Source: Pedobacter punctiformis
Lineage (GTDB): Bacteria > Bacteroidota > Bacteroidia > Sphingobacteriales > Sphingobacteriaceae
NCBI RefSeq assembly: GCF_027213715.1
Contig: NZ_JAPWGM010000003.1
Span: 372,001 to 436,000 of the forward strand
Direction of reading: 5' to 3'
Length of the DNA stretch: 64,000 bases
Both the position numbers and the translations under genes were made by a program. How positions within the stretch are numbered: the stretch's first letter is position 1; the number at the start of each line of letters is the position of its first letter. This document shows positions 53,818 to 63,543 of this stretch, one piece after another. Below the pieces are notes generated by a model that was given only the letters and a program-made list of their open reading frames with translations, had not been told where the DNA came from and made no database searches.

Positions 53818-54636
53818 ATGTATTCAGATTTAAAGAAACTAATTGAAGCCGCCTGGGAAGACAGAAGCCTTTTAAAATATAGCAACTATTGCGAAGCCAT
53901 TGAGGCCGTTATTATGGGTCTTGACAAAGGCGAGATTCGTGTTGCAGAACCTGTATTAAATTCCTGGGGCATTAATGAGTGGGTTAAAAAAGCTGTGATT
54001 TTATATTTCCCGATCCGTGAGATGAAGGAAATTAAAGTTGGGCCTTTTGTTTACCATGATAAAATGGAATTGAAAAATGATTACAAAGCAACCGGAGTTC
54101 GTGTTGTGCCTATGGCGAGTGCCCGTTATGGTGCATTTTTAGCAAAAGGTGTAATTATGATGCCTTCTTATGTAAATATTGGTGCTTATGTTGATGAAGG
54201 TACAATGGTTGATACCTGGGCTACTGTAGGCTCATGTGCGCAAATTGGAAAACGCGTACACTTAAGTGGTGGTGTTGGTATTGGCGGTGTTTTAGAACCT
54301 GTACAAGCTGCTCCTGTAATTATAGAGGATGATTGTTTCTTGGGTTCAAGAGCGATTGTTGTAGAAGGTGTAAAAGTAGAAAAAGAAGCTGTTTTAGGTG
54401 CAAACGTAGTTTTAACGGCATCAACTAAGATTATTGATGTAACTGGTCCTGAACCGATTGAATATAAAGGCATTGTTCCTGCACGTTCAGTAGTGATTCC
54501 TGGCAGCTATACCAAAAAATTCCCTGCTGGAGATTATCAGGTACCTTGCGCTTTAATTATCGGTAAACGTAAGGAAAGCACAGACAAGAAAACTTCACTT
54601 AACGATGCGTTGAGAGAAAATAATGTAGCCGTGTAA
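53818..54636 (+). CDS. dapD: 2,3,4,5-Tetrahydropyridine-2,6-dicarboxylate N-succinyltransferase
   Basis: This 272-residue enzyme of the lysine/diaminopimelate pathway succinylates tetrahydrodipicolinate with succinyl-CoA. The left-handed beta-helix with hexapeptide repeats is clear (VIMMPSYVNIGAYVDEGTMVDTWATVGSCAQIGKRVHLSGGVGIGGVLEP). The N-terminal helical domain and the C-terminal VIPGSYTKKFPAGDYQVPCALIIGKR are those of DapD. Use of DapD means that the succinylase branch of lysine biosynthesis is present; other dap genes are elsewhere. A glycosyltransferase ORF follows within 13 bp. Confidence 0.96.
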   Translation: MYSDLKKLIEAAWEDRSLLKYSNYCEAIEAVIMGLDKGEIRVAEPVLNSWGINEWVKKAVILYFPIREMKEIKVGPFVYHDKMELKNDYKATGVRVVPMASARYGAFLAKGVIMMPSYVNIGAYVDEGTMVDTWATVGSCAQIGKRVHLSGGVGIGGVLEPVQAAPVIIEDDCFLGSRAIVVEGVKVEKEAVLGANVVLTASTKIIDVTGPEPIEYKGIVPARSVVIPGSYTKKFPAGDYQVPCALIIGKRKESTDKKTSLNDALRENNVAV

Positions 54637-54649
54637 GCTTAAACGAAAA

Positions 54650-55867
54650 GTGGAAGCAGAAAGCGGAAAGCACATTCAAAAAGCCGAAGGTACTAAACTT
54701 GAGCAATCAAGCTTTGAGCCTTCGGCTTTAAGTTTTCAGCTTAAAATCGGTTTCGACGGTAAACGTGCTGCAAATAATTTAACGGGACTTGGAAACTACA
54801 GCCGGTCTTTAATTGAACATTTAGCACATCAGTTTCCTGAAAACCAATATTTGGTTTATTCTCCTAAAGTTAAATCGTCCAAACAAATTGATGCTTTTTT
54901 TAAACTTAAAAACATTGAACTCAAATTACCTTTAAACGGTCGTTTTTTGTGGAGAAGTTTAAATATTTTAAAAGATTTAAGCCGGGATGAGGTTAAAATT
55001 TATCACGGATTAAGTCACGAAATACCCTTTGCCATTCAACATACCAGAATTAAATCGGTGGTTACCATTCATGATTTAATTTTTCTGCGTTTTCCTCGGT
55101 ATTTTAAATATATCGACCGGAAATTATACCTGTTAAAAAGCAGGTATGCCTGCAAACACGCCAATAAAATTATTGCCATCAGCGAAAAAACGAAAGCAGA
55201 TATTGTAGAGTTTTATAAAATAGATCCGGATAAGATTCAGGTTATTTACCAAAGCTGTGATGATAGTTTTAAAATGCCTTTTAATAAAGAAACACTTAGC
55301 AGAATAAGGGCAACTTATAAGCTTCCTGAAAAATACATTCTGAATGTTGGAACAATTGAAGAGCGGAAAAACCTTAAATTGATTGTTCAGGCACTAAAAG
55401 AGGTAAATGAAGCTTACAAGCTGGTGGTGATTGGCAAGCAAACCAAATATTTTAAAACCGTAGAAAAGGAAATAGAAAAACTGGGCTTAAAAAACCGCAT
55501 TTTATTTTTAAAAAATATTCCTTTTTCAGATTTGCCAGGTATTTATCAAATGGCTTCAGTTTTTGCCTATCCATCATTTTATGAGGGGTTTGGAATTCCA
55601 ATTATTGAAGCTTTATATTCAAATGTTCCGGTAGTTGCAGCAACAGGTTCGTGTTTAGAAGAAGCCGGAGGCCCAGACAGTTTATATGTTTCGCCTACAG
55701 ATTCAACCGGACTGGCAGCTGCTATTAATCAAATTCTTTCTTCAGAACAACAACAGGCCCGCATGAAAAAAAAGGGTCTTGAATTTGTTCAAAAATTCAA
55801 CAACCCTTTAGTTACACAGCAGTTAATGGATAGCTATAAAGCGCTATTAAATACTGCTAATTATTAG
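54650..55867 (+). CDS. Glycosyltransferase family 4 (GT-B), unusual start
   Basis: From GTG at 54650 this gives 405 residues. The conserved fold starts near residue 32 (KIGFDGKRAANNLTGLGNYSRSLI). The C-terminal GT-B domain has VGTIEERKNLKLIVQALKEV and FYEGFGIPIIEAL, the E-x7-E motif. It should add sugars from a nucleotide donor to a surface glycan or lipid, with unknown specificity. No ATG lies near the conserved start, and the first 30 codons fall on a large palindrome (54680-54729). The true start is uncertain; GTG is the best available. Confidence 0.85.
   Translation: MEAESGKHIQKAEGTKLEQSSFEPSALSFQLKIGFDGKRAANNLTGLGNYSRSLIEHLAHQFPENQYLVYSPKVKSSKQIDAFFKLKNIELKLPLNGRFLWRSLNILKDLSRDEVKIYHGLSHEIPFAIQHTRIKSVVTIHDLIFLRFPRYFKYIDRKLYLLKSRYACKHANKIIAISEKTKADIVEFYKIDPDKIQVIYQSCDDSFKMPFNKETLSRIRATYKLPEKYILNVGTIEERKNLKLIVQALKEVNEAYKLVVIGKQTKYFKTVEKEIEKLGLKNRILFLKNIPFSDLPGIYQMASVFAYPSFYEGFGIPIIEALYSNVPVVAATGSCLEEAGGPDSLYVSPTDSTGLAAAINQILSSEQQQARMKKKGLEFVQKFNNPLVTQQLMDSYKALLNTANY
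54680..54729. repeat. Palindrome within the apparent start of the glycosyltransferase
   Basis: The outer arms AAAGCCGAAGG/CCTTCGGCTTT (11 bp, perfect) enclose a 28-base loop that itself holds CTTGA/TCAAG. It resembles a terminator or an inserted repeat 40 bp past the dapD stop. Confidence 0.65.
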
Positions 55868-56405
55868 TTGATGCATTTGGCGGGTATTGACCCAAAATTT
55901 CTTTTACACCTGTATTCATTCTTTCTTCTCTTTTTCTAAAATTATCCAGGTTAAAGCCACTTCCACGGCCATGCCATACTAAGGTTTTTGTTTTCGGATC
56001 AAGGAAATCAATGATGATTGTTCCTTCCATATATTGGTCGACATAGCTCATGCCACCGCCCCAAAATGGAGATCTCCAACCCCATCCCCAGCCTCCATAA
56101 AAACCAGGTCCGTAAGCATCTATTCTTTCTCTTGCAACTACAACCAGATTTACCAGTAAATCTGCATTTTCTGATTTAGTAAATCCCTTGGTTGTCATTT
56201 CTGTATCAATAGCAGAAAGCATTCGACGTTTGTCCAGATCATTTAATTTTAATCGGGCAATGCCTTTATCATAAAAATTATAAGTTTTATAACTGCTAAA
56301 ACTTACCTTTTTATCATAATCTGAAGCTGTACGCAACGTGGTACATGCTGATAATGCCATTGCAGCTACTGCAAATAGCATTAATAATTTTTGTGTTGTT
56401 CTCAT
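55857..56405 (-). CDS. DUF4136 lipoprotein
   Basis: This 182-residue lipoprotein has lipobox LSAC (Cys20). The DUF4136 body is FSSYKTYNFYDKGIARLKLNDLDKRRMLSAIDTEMTTKGFTKSENADLLVNLVV. A Gly/Trp-rich loop follows (GFYGGWGWGWRSPFWGGG), then the EGTIIIDFLDPKTKTLVWHGRG strand pair. The function is unknown. Its stop overlaps the end of the converging glycosyltransferase gene by 11 bp. Confidence 0.92.
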   Translation of the reverse strand: MRTTQKLLMLFAVAAMALSACTTLRTASDYDKKVSFSSYKTYNFYDKGIARLKLNDLDKRRMLSAIDTEMTTKGFTKSENADLLVNLVVVARERIDAYGPGFYGGWGWGWRSPFWGGGMSYVDQYMEGTIIIDFLDPKTKTLVWHGRGSGFNLDNFRKREERMNTGVKEILGQYPPNASTNN

Positions 56406-56547
56406 ATGATTTATTTGTGTGTGTTTCCCCTAACCGAAATCAATATAAATATACCTTCAAAAAATAGTATATCCAATTGATTTAACACTTTTTACAATCA
56501 AATTGTGTGGAACATATGACTTATTTTGTTCAATTATTTCAAATAAA

Positions 56548-56577
56548 AATTCCCGGCTACCTGGGTAACCGGGAATT
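56548..56577 (-). terminator. Terminator after the SusD-like gene
   Basis: On the minus strand AATTCCCGGTTAC, a short loop, GTAGCCGGGAATT with one mismatch, then T-rich sequence. It lies about 36 bp past the stop. Confidence 0.75.
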
Positions 56578-56612
56578 ATCAGATAATTGATTCAGTCTAA
56601 ATTTTGGTTTTC

Positions 56613-58079
56613 TTAATTTACATCCCAGAAAATTTTGGTTGTAATTAAATCACCACCTATTGTAGCTGCTGCTGCAGAACGGTTTGCACCATTTAAGGTT
56701 TGCTCATTAATAGGATAAATTAAACGTACCGGGATTTGTAAACCTGATGGCACGCTTTGTCCCGGAGGCGCAGTTAGAGCACTTGGAGGACTTAATTTTG
56801 GAAAATCAAGACGTTTCCACTCTACCCATGCATCATACCCTCTGTTATAAAGTGCAATCCACTTTTGATTTCCGATAATTTCTTTATAATTATTGGTTGC
56901 CGATGCCGTTGCATACGCTACATCAGGTCTTGCCAGGTAAGTAGTCGCATCAGTCGAAGTACCCCCCCAATAAATAATAGAGGCTGTAACTCCGTTATTG
57001 TAATGGCTGGCAGCTGTGCCACCTACATTAAAACCACGTGCACTTGCTTCTGCTAAAGCAAATTCTACTTCAGAATAATCAATCAATAGGGCTTCAAAAT
57101 CCAGAGCAATTACTTTATCACTGATATTAGAAAAGTTTGCCGCCGAGTTTGTAAACCCATAATCACCGCCAATATATACTGAACCTACCGTTTTAAAGAA
57201 ACCTGCTCTTCTTGGATCAGAAAGCGCATTTAATTTATCTATAAACGGTTTAGCTCCGATGTAATCTTTCCTTTTGGTTCTGGCTGCATTAATGTTTTCA
57301 GAAACCGGATTATTATTTGGTGTGGTGTTTAGGTATTTAAATTTAGCATTATCAGCACTGCTGGTAAAAACATTTGGTGCAGCGGCCTCAACAACAGATT
57401 TTGCCTTAGCCTGATCTTTATCTGCCAGAATTAATCCTAAACGTAATTTTAAAGAGTTACCAAATTTTTTCCACAAGGTCATATTGCCATTGTAAATTAC
57501 ATCAGCTCCACCACCAAAACCATCAGTAGAAGTTGTGATGGCTGCAAGGGCAGCATCTAAACGCACCAGTAAATCTGAATAAATGGTAGCAGCATCGTCA
57601 TATTGAGGCTGTGTATTCGAAATGTTCAAGGCTTCTTTATAAGGAACATTGCCATAGGTATTTACTAATGAAGACCAGGCCATAACTTCCATAATTTCAA
57701 TTTGTGCAGTTTCATTGGCTTTTAGTGCTGGAGAAATAAACTGATCTTCAGCAACTAAACGTTTAGATTCTTTAAGATCCATCAGCACATCCCGGTAGCT
57801 GGCCTGCCAAAAAGCCTGTGGCAACGGACGAGCAAGTAAATTATACCTTGGTTCATCTAAATATTCAGTCGTTGTCCAGTGCTGAACATAAAACCGAAAA
57901 ACGTTTGTATTTACACTTGGTGAGGTTAATACATCAGAATAACTTTTTAGCGCAGCAGTAAATAAGGTTGGTGCTGTTGCAGATACTGAGTTTTTCTGAT
58001 CAATGTTATAATCTCCCAGATTCTTTGCGCAGGAGCTTAAACAAGCGGCTGCTACTAAGATTATATATATTCTTTTCAT
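56613..58079 (-). CDS. SusD/RagB-family nutrient-binding outer-membrane lipoprotein
   Basis: Started at the ATG at 58079, this 488-residue lipoprotein has lipobox LSSC (Cys16) and a SusD-like TPR fold. Early motifs are PTLFTAALKSYSDVLTSPSVNTNVFRFYVQHW and NLLARPLPQAFWQASYRDVLMDL. Late motifs are QKWIALYNRGYDAWVEWKRLDFPKL. The sequence fits the SusD_2 branch. It caps the SusC barrel encoded immediately upstream and captures a ligand at the surface. The frame extends upstream to 58118, but that would lie inside SusC. No degradative enzyme is adjacent, so the ligand is unknown. Confidence 0.94.
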   Translation of the reverse strand: MKRIYIILVAAACLSSCAKNLGDYNIDQKNSVSATAPTLFTAALKSYSDVLTSPSVNTNVFRFYVQHWTTTEYLDEPRYNLLARPLPQAFWQASYRDVLMDLKESKRLVAEDQFISPALKANETAQIEIMEVMAWSSLVNTYGNVPYKEALNISNTQPQYDDAATIYSDLLVRLDAALAAITTSTDGFGGGADVIYNGNMTLWKKFGNSLKLRLGLILADKDQAKAKSVVEAAAPNVFTSSADNAKFKYLNTTPNNNPVSENINAARTKRKDYIGAKPFIDKLNALSDPRRAGFFKTVGSVYIGGDYGFTNSAANFSNISDKVIALDFEALLIDYSEVEFALAEASARGFNVGGTAASHYNNGVTASIIYWGGTSTDATTYLARPDVAYATASATNNYKEIIGNQKWIALYNRGYDAWVEWKRLDFPKLSPPSALTAPPGQSVPSGLQIPVRLIYPINEQTLNGANRSAAAATIGGDLITTKIFWDVN

Positions 58080-58089
58080 GATCGTGTTC

Positions 58090-61000
58090 TTATAATTTAA
58101 ATTTGACGTTGAAACCAATTGTTCTCACGGCCGGATAGGCTCCGCTCTGATAGCCCACCAGATTTCCGGAGCTTAATCCATCCTCAGGATCTGCGTAAGG
58201 CACATTTTTATGTATAATCCATAAGTTTCGGCCTAATAATGAAACATCAATACCTCTGAATGGATGGATTTTTTGTATCCATTTTTCCGGTAGCGAATAG
58301 GTTAAAGAAACTTCTCTTAATTTCACATAACTTGCATCGTACACAGTAGAAGCTCTTGGAGGATTATTAGAGTAACCATAAGCCGAGCCACCTGATGTTG
58401 AAACATCTACGCGTTTATCATTCGGGCTTCCGTCTTCTTTAACGCCAGGTAAAATAATTCCACCACCATTGGCTAATGTATTTCTTTTAGGATTGCCTAA
58501 ATCATTTAATCCGGCGGTTTCAGGATACATACCCGTTCCTAAACCATACCATTGATCCAGAGAGAAAAGACTTCCGCCTTTGCGTATATCGACCAAAAAA
58601 TTAAGCGACACATTTTTATAATGGAAGGTATTTCCAATACCCGCTAAGAAATCAGGATTAGGGTCGCCAATAATTTCAGCAGAACTTGAAGTTGCTTTAT
58701 AATATCCATTGGCGCCAACTACAGGCTGTCCGTTTATATAAACATAATTAGTACCTCTGATGATCCCATAAGGTTTTCCAACCGCAGCATTTAAAGTTAC
58801 ACCACCTTGTAAAGATGCCAGTTCTATATTACCACCAGCGCCTTCATATAAGGATAATACTTTATTGCGGTTTACCGTAAAGTTAACATTCAGTCTCCAC
58901 GAGAAATCTTTAGTTTTTATTGGAACACCAAATACAGAGGCTTCAATACCTTTATTTTCTACTTCACCAGCATTAACATACAATTGGCTATAACCTGAAG
59001 AAGAACTGACGGTTACCGGCGTAATCTGATCAACAGTTTTTGTTTTGTACAAGGTTAAATCGAAACCTACCCTTTCATTTAAAAAGGCAGCATCTAAACC
59101 AGCCTCAATACTTTTGGTCCTTTCCGGTCTAAGGTTCTGATTATTTTTAGTGTTAGAAATAGAGAACATGGGTACAGAACCAAATGCAGTAGGTTTTGTA
59201 TAAGTATCGTACACACTTAAGGCAGGCGCATCGGCACCCACTTCAGCATAGTTTAATCTTAATTTACCATACGATAACCAGGTTTGTTCTTTTAACAGGT
59301 TAGAAAAAGCAAAACTTGCTGCTACGGAAGGGTACCAGAATACATTGTTTGCTGCTGGTAGTGTAGTTGATAAATCCCTGCGAATTGTAGCATCAAGGAA
59401 TAAATAATCTTTATAACCGAAAGTTGCACTGGCAAAATGACCATCAACAGCACGTCTGGCATATAATTCCTGAGGAGCTTCAATAGGGCTTACTGAATTT
59501 GATAAAGCATAAAATTCAGGGACAACAAGTCCGCCGTTTGTTTGAGCACGAATGGATGTTAATTTGTCACGGCGTAAATTGGCCCCTAATAAACCTTTGA
59601 ATGAAATATCTTCGCTGATATTTTTATTAAAGTTTAGCAACAAATCATAATTTGTTTCGCCATAAGTTCTGTTTGTACGGGCATACGATGGTACAGCCAC
59701 GCTACCTACAGCAATACGTTCTTCCTGTAAATCATAAGTTCCATCGTATGAAATACGTCCCACTACATCAAACCAGCTGTTTACCTTATAACTTAAGCTA
59801 ATGTTTCCGAAATAATGATCACGGGTATCATTTACGTAGTTTTTATACCTGTTAAAATAAGGGTTATCTGCATATATCGGATTGGTTGCTTTAGTATCCG
59901 ACCAGTTCCAGCTTACATTTTTTTGATTTCTGAAATAGGCATCTTTAAGTTCCGAAATATCGGCATTGGTTTGCCACCACTGACGGAAGCCCTGATTTGG
60001 GTTTAATCCGCTATAACCAGTTCCATAACGGCCTAAACCATCTATTTTAGAATAGTTGGCTGAAGCATTTACCATTAAATCTTTTGCAATTTGATAACCG
60101 GCACCGAAGTTGAACAGGTTTTTAGTAATCTTACTATTTGGCAAAACACCATTTTCATCATTACGGGTATAACCGATTTTAAAAGTGCCATTTTCTCCAC
60201 CGCCATCAACACTAACACTCTGATTGGAAACTACAGCGGTTTCATAAAAAGTTTCAGGGCCATTTGCACCGGCTACCCAAGGTGTTTTTTGTTTATAGTT
60301 AGGCGAGAATGGATCTAATGAAGACCATTGATACACCAATAAATTTGGATCGAAACGTGGTCCATAAGAGGCATCCGAACTAAACTGAGGGGTCATTTCT
60401 TTAGTTCCGGTTCCGAAAATATCTCTGTACCAAAAACCTGGAACAGGCACAGGATTGCCAGTACCATCTGTACCAGGACTGCTGTAACCGGCACCATACT
60501 CTTTTTGGTATTTGGCAAAAGTGCTTTTATCAATTTTACCAAAACTTAGCCCACTATTAACTGTAATATTGGTTGAACCTTTTCTGCCTTTCTTGGTCGT
60601 GATGATGATTACACCATTTGCTGCTCTTGAACCATAAAGAGCAGTAGCTGCAGCACCTTTCAACACCGTCATTGAAGCTACATCGTCCGGGTTAATATCT
60701 GCAGCTGCATTTCCAAAATCATAGCCGGCACGTCCGGCTTGTTGATTTGCCGTATTGGTATTTGCATTACTAACCGGAACACCATCTACAATAAAAAGTG
60801 CCTGGTTATTACCGCTTATGGATTTGAAACCACGGATAACCACATTGGTTGAACCGCCCATGGCATTACTGCGTTTAATGTCAAGTCCGGCAACTTTTCC
60901 GCCCAATGAATTCACCAGGTTATTATCCCTTGTTCTGGTGATCTCTTCGGCTTTAACTTCCTGAGCAGAATAAGGAAGTTCATTTTTCTTTCTGGTAATG

Positions 61001-61332
61001 CCCAATGCCGTAACCACTACTTGCGCTAATTCCTGCGCATCAGTGTTCATCGAAACATTAACAACATTAGAGGAAGGAATTGGAACACTCTGCGGTTTGT
61101 AGCCAATAAAGGTAAGTTCGAGCGATGTTGTGTTCGCAGGCACTTTAAAATTAAATTTTCCATCTGAATTGGTTACGGTACCGACTTTGGTTCCTTTAGC
61201 CAGTACGCTTACGCCTGGAAGTGGTAGTCCGTCTTCTTTTGAGACAACCGTGCCTGTTACTGTTTTGTCCTGCGCAAAGGCTGAGGCAGCAAAAAACAGC
61301 ACAAAACACAAGCTTTGCAATAGTTTTTTCAT
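58090..61332 (-). CDS. SusC/RagA-family TonB-linked outer-membrane transporter
   Basis: This 1080-residue protein has a signal peptide (to about residue 20), then a carboxypeptidase-like regulatory domain (KTVTGTVVSKEDGLPLPGVSVLAKGTKVG). A TonB-dependent plug follows (NLVNSLGGKVAGLDIKRSNAMGGSTNVVIRGFKSISGNNQALFIVDGVPV). The long 22-strand barrel ends VRTIGFNVKFKL. It imports a nutrient in a TonB-driven way, with SusD as lid, whose gene starts 10 bp downstream. No sigma/anti-sigma or hybrid two-component regulator is nearby. The upstream region holds an inverted repeat. Confidence 0.96.
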   Translation of the reverse strand: MKKLLQSLCFVLFFAASAFAQDKTVTGTVVSKEDGLPLPGVSVLAKGTKVGTVTNSDGKFNFKVPANTTSLELTFIGYKPQSVPIPSSNVVNVSMNTDAQELAQVVVTALGITRKKNELPYSAQEVKAEEITRTRDNNLVNSLGGKVAGLDIKRSNAMGGSTNVVIRGFKSISGNNQALFIVDGVPVSNANTNTANQQAGRAGYDFGNAAADINPDDVASMTVLKGAAATALYGSRAANGVIIITTKKGRKGSTNITVNSGLSFGKIDKSTFAKYQKEYGAGYSSPGTDGTGNPVPVPGFWYRDIFGTGTKEMTPQFSSDASYGPRFDPNLLVYQWSSLDPFSPNYKQKTPWVAGANGPETFYETAVVSNQSVSVDGGGENGTFKIGYTRNDENGVLPNSKITKNLFNFGAGYQIAKDLMVNASANYSKIDGLGRYGTGYSGLNPNQGFRQWWQTNADISELKDAYFRNQKNVSWNWSDTKATNPIYADNPYFNRYKNYVNDTRDHYFGNISLSYKVNSWFDVVGRISYDGTYDLQEERIAVGSVAVPSYARTNRTYGETNYDLLLNFNKNISEDISFKGLLGANLRRDKLTSIRAQTNGGLVVPEFYALSNSVSPIEAPQELYARRAVDGHFASATFGYKDYLFLDATIRRDLSTTLPAANNVFWYPSVAASFAFSNLLKEQTWLSYGKLRLNYAEVGADAPALSVYDTYTKPTAFGSVPMFSISNTKNNQNLRPERTKSIEAGLDAAFLNERVGFDLTLYKTKTVDQITPVTVSSSSGYSQLYVNAGEVENKGIEASVFGVPIKTKDFSWRLNVNFTVNRNKVLSLYEGAGGNIELASLQGGVTLNAAVGKPYGIIRGTNYVYINGQPVVGANGYYKATSSSAEIIGDPNPDFLAGIGNTFHYKNVSLNFLVDIRKGGSLFSLDQWYGLGTGMYPETAGLNDLGNPKRNTLANGGGIILPGVKEDGSPNDKRVDVSTSGGSAYGYSNNPPRASTVYDASYVKLREVSLTYSLPEKWIQKIHPFRGIDVSLLGRNLWIIHKNVPYADPEDGLSSGNLVGYQSGAYPAVRTIGFNVKFKL

Positions 61333-61342
61333 AGATTTTAGG

Positions 61343-61369
61343 TTAGATTTAATGATTAATAAAATCTAA
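61343..61369. promoter_or_regulatory. Inverted repeat upstream of the SusC gene
   Basis: TTAGATTT and AAATCTAA are separated by 11 bp, and a related TAGATTTTA lies at 61332-61340. This could be an operator or a leader hairpin; it lies about 10-37 bp upstream of the SusC start. Confidence 0.4.
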
Positions 61370-61454
61370 TATAAAAAAATATTTACTTTTCACTGGAACT
61401 TAACCGTCTGGTCCTGTCAGTTTTTCGTGCTATTCCAATATCCCAATTATCCCT

Positions 61455-61462
61455 TACCTTTG
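61455..61462 (+). promoter_or_regulatory. Candidate -7 box next to the threonylcarbamoyl-AMP synthase start
   Basis: TACCTTTG matches TAnnTTTG and ends 3 bp before the ATG at 61466, so the mRNA may have no leader. Confidence 0.5.
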
Positions 61463-61465
61463 TGC

Positions 61466-62032
61466 ATGCTTAAAGAAGAAATAAATAAAGCCTTAGAAAT
61501 TTTAAAAACAGGCGGTGTTATCCTTTATCCTACCGATACCATTTGGGGCTTGGGTTGTGATGCGACCAATGAAGAAGCCGTTGATAAATTACTTAAAATT
61601 AAAAACCGTCCAGCAGAGAAAAGCCTTATTGTTTTGCTGGATACAGATAATAAGCTTCAAAGTTATGTTTCGGAAGTTCCCGATGTGGCTTATGACCTGA
61701 TTGAGTATGCAGAAAATCCTTTAACCATAATTTTTTCAGGAGCTAAAAACTTAGCTAAGAATGTTATCAATACAGATGGCAGTGTGGGCATACGCGTAGT
61801 AAAACACGATTTCTGCACACAACTTATTCAACGTTTCCGGAAACCGGTTGTTTCTACTTCAGCTAATATCAGCGGAGCAAGCTCCCCTAAAAATTTCGAT
61901 GATGTTGATGAAGAGATTAAAGGAGCTGTAGATTATATTGTAGATTTTGAACAGGAAAACAGGGCGAATAAAAAACCTTCTACCATTATGAAATTATCAC
62001 CTGGTGGACAATTTGAGTTTATTAGAAAGTAA
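61466..62032 (+). CDS. L-threonylcarbamoyladenylate synthase (TsaC/Sua5-type)
   Basis: Starting from the ATG at 61466, this 188-residue YrdC-domain protein makes threonylcarbamoyl-AMP from Thr, bicarbonate and ATP for the t6A37 modification of tRNAs. The motifs are GGVILYPTDTIWGLGCDATNEEAVDKLLKIKNRPAEKSLIVLL and PVVSTSANISGASSP. Its length matches the single-domain TsaC form, without the Sua5 extra domain. The upstream in-frame GTG would add 13 residues across the promoter box. It is divergent from SusC and 104 bp before a tRNA CCA-adding enzyme gene, both acting on tRNA. Confidence 0.95.
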   Translation: MLKEEINKALEILKTGGVILYPTDTIWGLGCDATNEEAVDKLLKIKNRPAEKSLIVLLDTDNKLQSYVSEVPDVAYDLIEYAENPLTIIFSGAKNLAKNVINTDGSVGIRVVKHDFCTQLIQRFRKPVVSTSANISGASSPKNFDDVDEEIKGAVDYIVDFEQENRANKKPSTIMKLSPGGQFEFIRK

Positions 62033-62136
62033 TTTTGCTATTTTTGCATTTCTTCCTGTCATCCCGGAGCATGATAGATCTGTTTAATAATTTTCAGATC
62101 ATTTCCTGACCGGCATTACAGTGTATTTTTAAACTC

Positions 62137-63543
62137 ATGCAGCAACACCTACAAAATCCAATATTTAAAACCTTATCGGCTATTGCTGATAAAACGGGAA
62201 CAGAAGCATACGTAATCGGCGGTTTTGTACGCGATTTGTTTTTAAAACGTCCCTCAAAAGATATTGACGTAGTTGTTGTAGGCAGCGGAATTGAATATGC
62301 AGAGGCTGTAGGCAGAAAACTCCATTCGAAAGTTGCCGTATTTAAAAGTTTCGGTACCGCAAATATTAAATACCATGATCTGGAAGTTGAATTTGTTGGA
62401 GCCAGAAAAGAATCTTACCGGGCCGATTCCCGTAAACCCATTGTAGAAGACGGTACTTTACAAGACGATCAGTTAAGAAGAGATTTTACCATCAATGCCC
62501 TGGCTATTAATTTAAATGCAGCAAATTTTGGCGAATTATTGGATCCTTTTAATGGGATTGAAGATTTAGAAAACAAACTCATCCGTACACCGCTTGATCC
62601 TGAAATTACATTTTCTGATGATCCCCTGAGGATGATGAGGGCCATCCGCTTTGCTTCACAACTTAATTTCAATATTGATCCGGCAGCTATTCATGCCATA
62701 AAACTTCAAAAACAGCGTATTGGCATTGTTTCTAAAGAAAGAATAACCGATGAACTGAATAAAATCGTTTTATCGCCCAAACCTTCGGTTGGTTTCAAAC
62801 ATTTATTTGATACAGGCTTACTGCACATTATTTTTCCACAAATGGCGCAGCTTTATGGGGTAGAAATTATAAAAGGCAAAGGTCATAAAGATAATTTTTA
62901 CCACACACTGGAGGTTTTAGATAACATTTGTGCAGATACGGATGATTTATGGTTGCGATGGGCTGCTATTTTACACGATATTGCCAAACCGGCTACCAAA
63001 CGTTTTGAAGAAGGTCATGGCTGGACTTTTCACGGTCACGAAGATAAAGGGGCTAGAATGGTGCCTAAAATTTTTGCACAATTAAAGTTACCGCTTAATG
63101 AAAAAATGAAATATGTTCAGAAGTTGGTACAACTGCATTTAAGGCCAATTGTTTTGGCTCAGGACGTGGTAACAGACTCGGCAGTAAGACGTTTACTTTT
63201 TGATGCAGGCGAGGAAATTGAAAGTTTGATGACGCTTTGCAATGCCGATGTAACCACCAAAAACGAATACAAAAAAACAAAATACCGGAATAACTTTGAA
63301 TTGGTTAAACAAAAGCTGAAAGATGTGGAGGAAAGAGATAAAATCCGCAACTGGCAGCCTCCTATTTCCGGAAACGATATTATGGAAACTTTCGGCCTGG
63401 AGGCAGGCAAAGAAGTTGGCTTGATTAAAAATGCCATCAGAGAGGCGATATTGGAAGGCGAAATTACCAATGACTATACCGAAGCATTTAATTTTATGCT
63501 AAATCAGGCAAAACAAATGGGTTTAAATCCTGTTAATAAATAA
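62137..63543 (+). CDS. tRNA CCA nucleotidyltransferase with HD domain
   Basis: This 468-residue class II nucleotidyltransferase adds or repairs the tRNA 3' CCA end. The catalytic motif is [20 protein letters not shown] with the DxD pair, then [11 protein letters not shown] and [16 protein letters not shown]. An HD phosphohydrolase domain (about residues 250-370) has [16 protein letters not shown] and [10 protein letters not shown]. This matches the bacterial CCA-HD type. Together with the upstream TsaC gene it forms a tRNA-modification pair on the same strand. Confidence 0.94.
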   Translation: MQQHLQNPIFKTLSAIADKTGTEAYVIGGFVRDLFLKRPSKDIDVVVVGSGIEYAEAVGRKLHSKVAVFKSFGTANIKYHDLEVEFVGARKESYRADSRKPIVEDGTLQDDQLRRDFTINALAINLNAANFGELLDPFNGIEDLENKLIRTPLDPEITFSDDPLRMMRAIRFASQLNFNIDPAAIHAIKLQKQRIGIVSKERITDELNKIVLSPKPSVGFKHLFDTGLLHIIFPQMAQLYGVEIIKGKGHKDNFYHTLEVLDNICADTDDLWLRWAAILHDIAKPATKRFEEGHGWTFHGHEDKGARMVPKIFAQLKLPLNEKMKYVQKLVQLHLRPIVLAQDVVTDSAVRRLLFDAGEEIESLMTLCNADVTTKNEYKKTKYRNNFELVKQKLKDVEERDKIRNWQPPISGNDIMETFGLEAGKEVGLIKNAIREAILEGEITNDYTEAFNFMLNQAKQMGLNPVNK

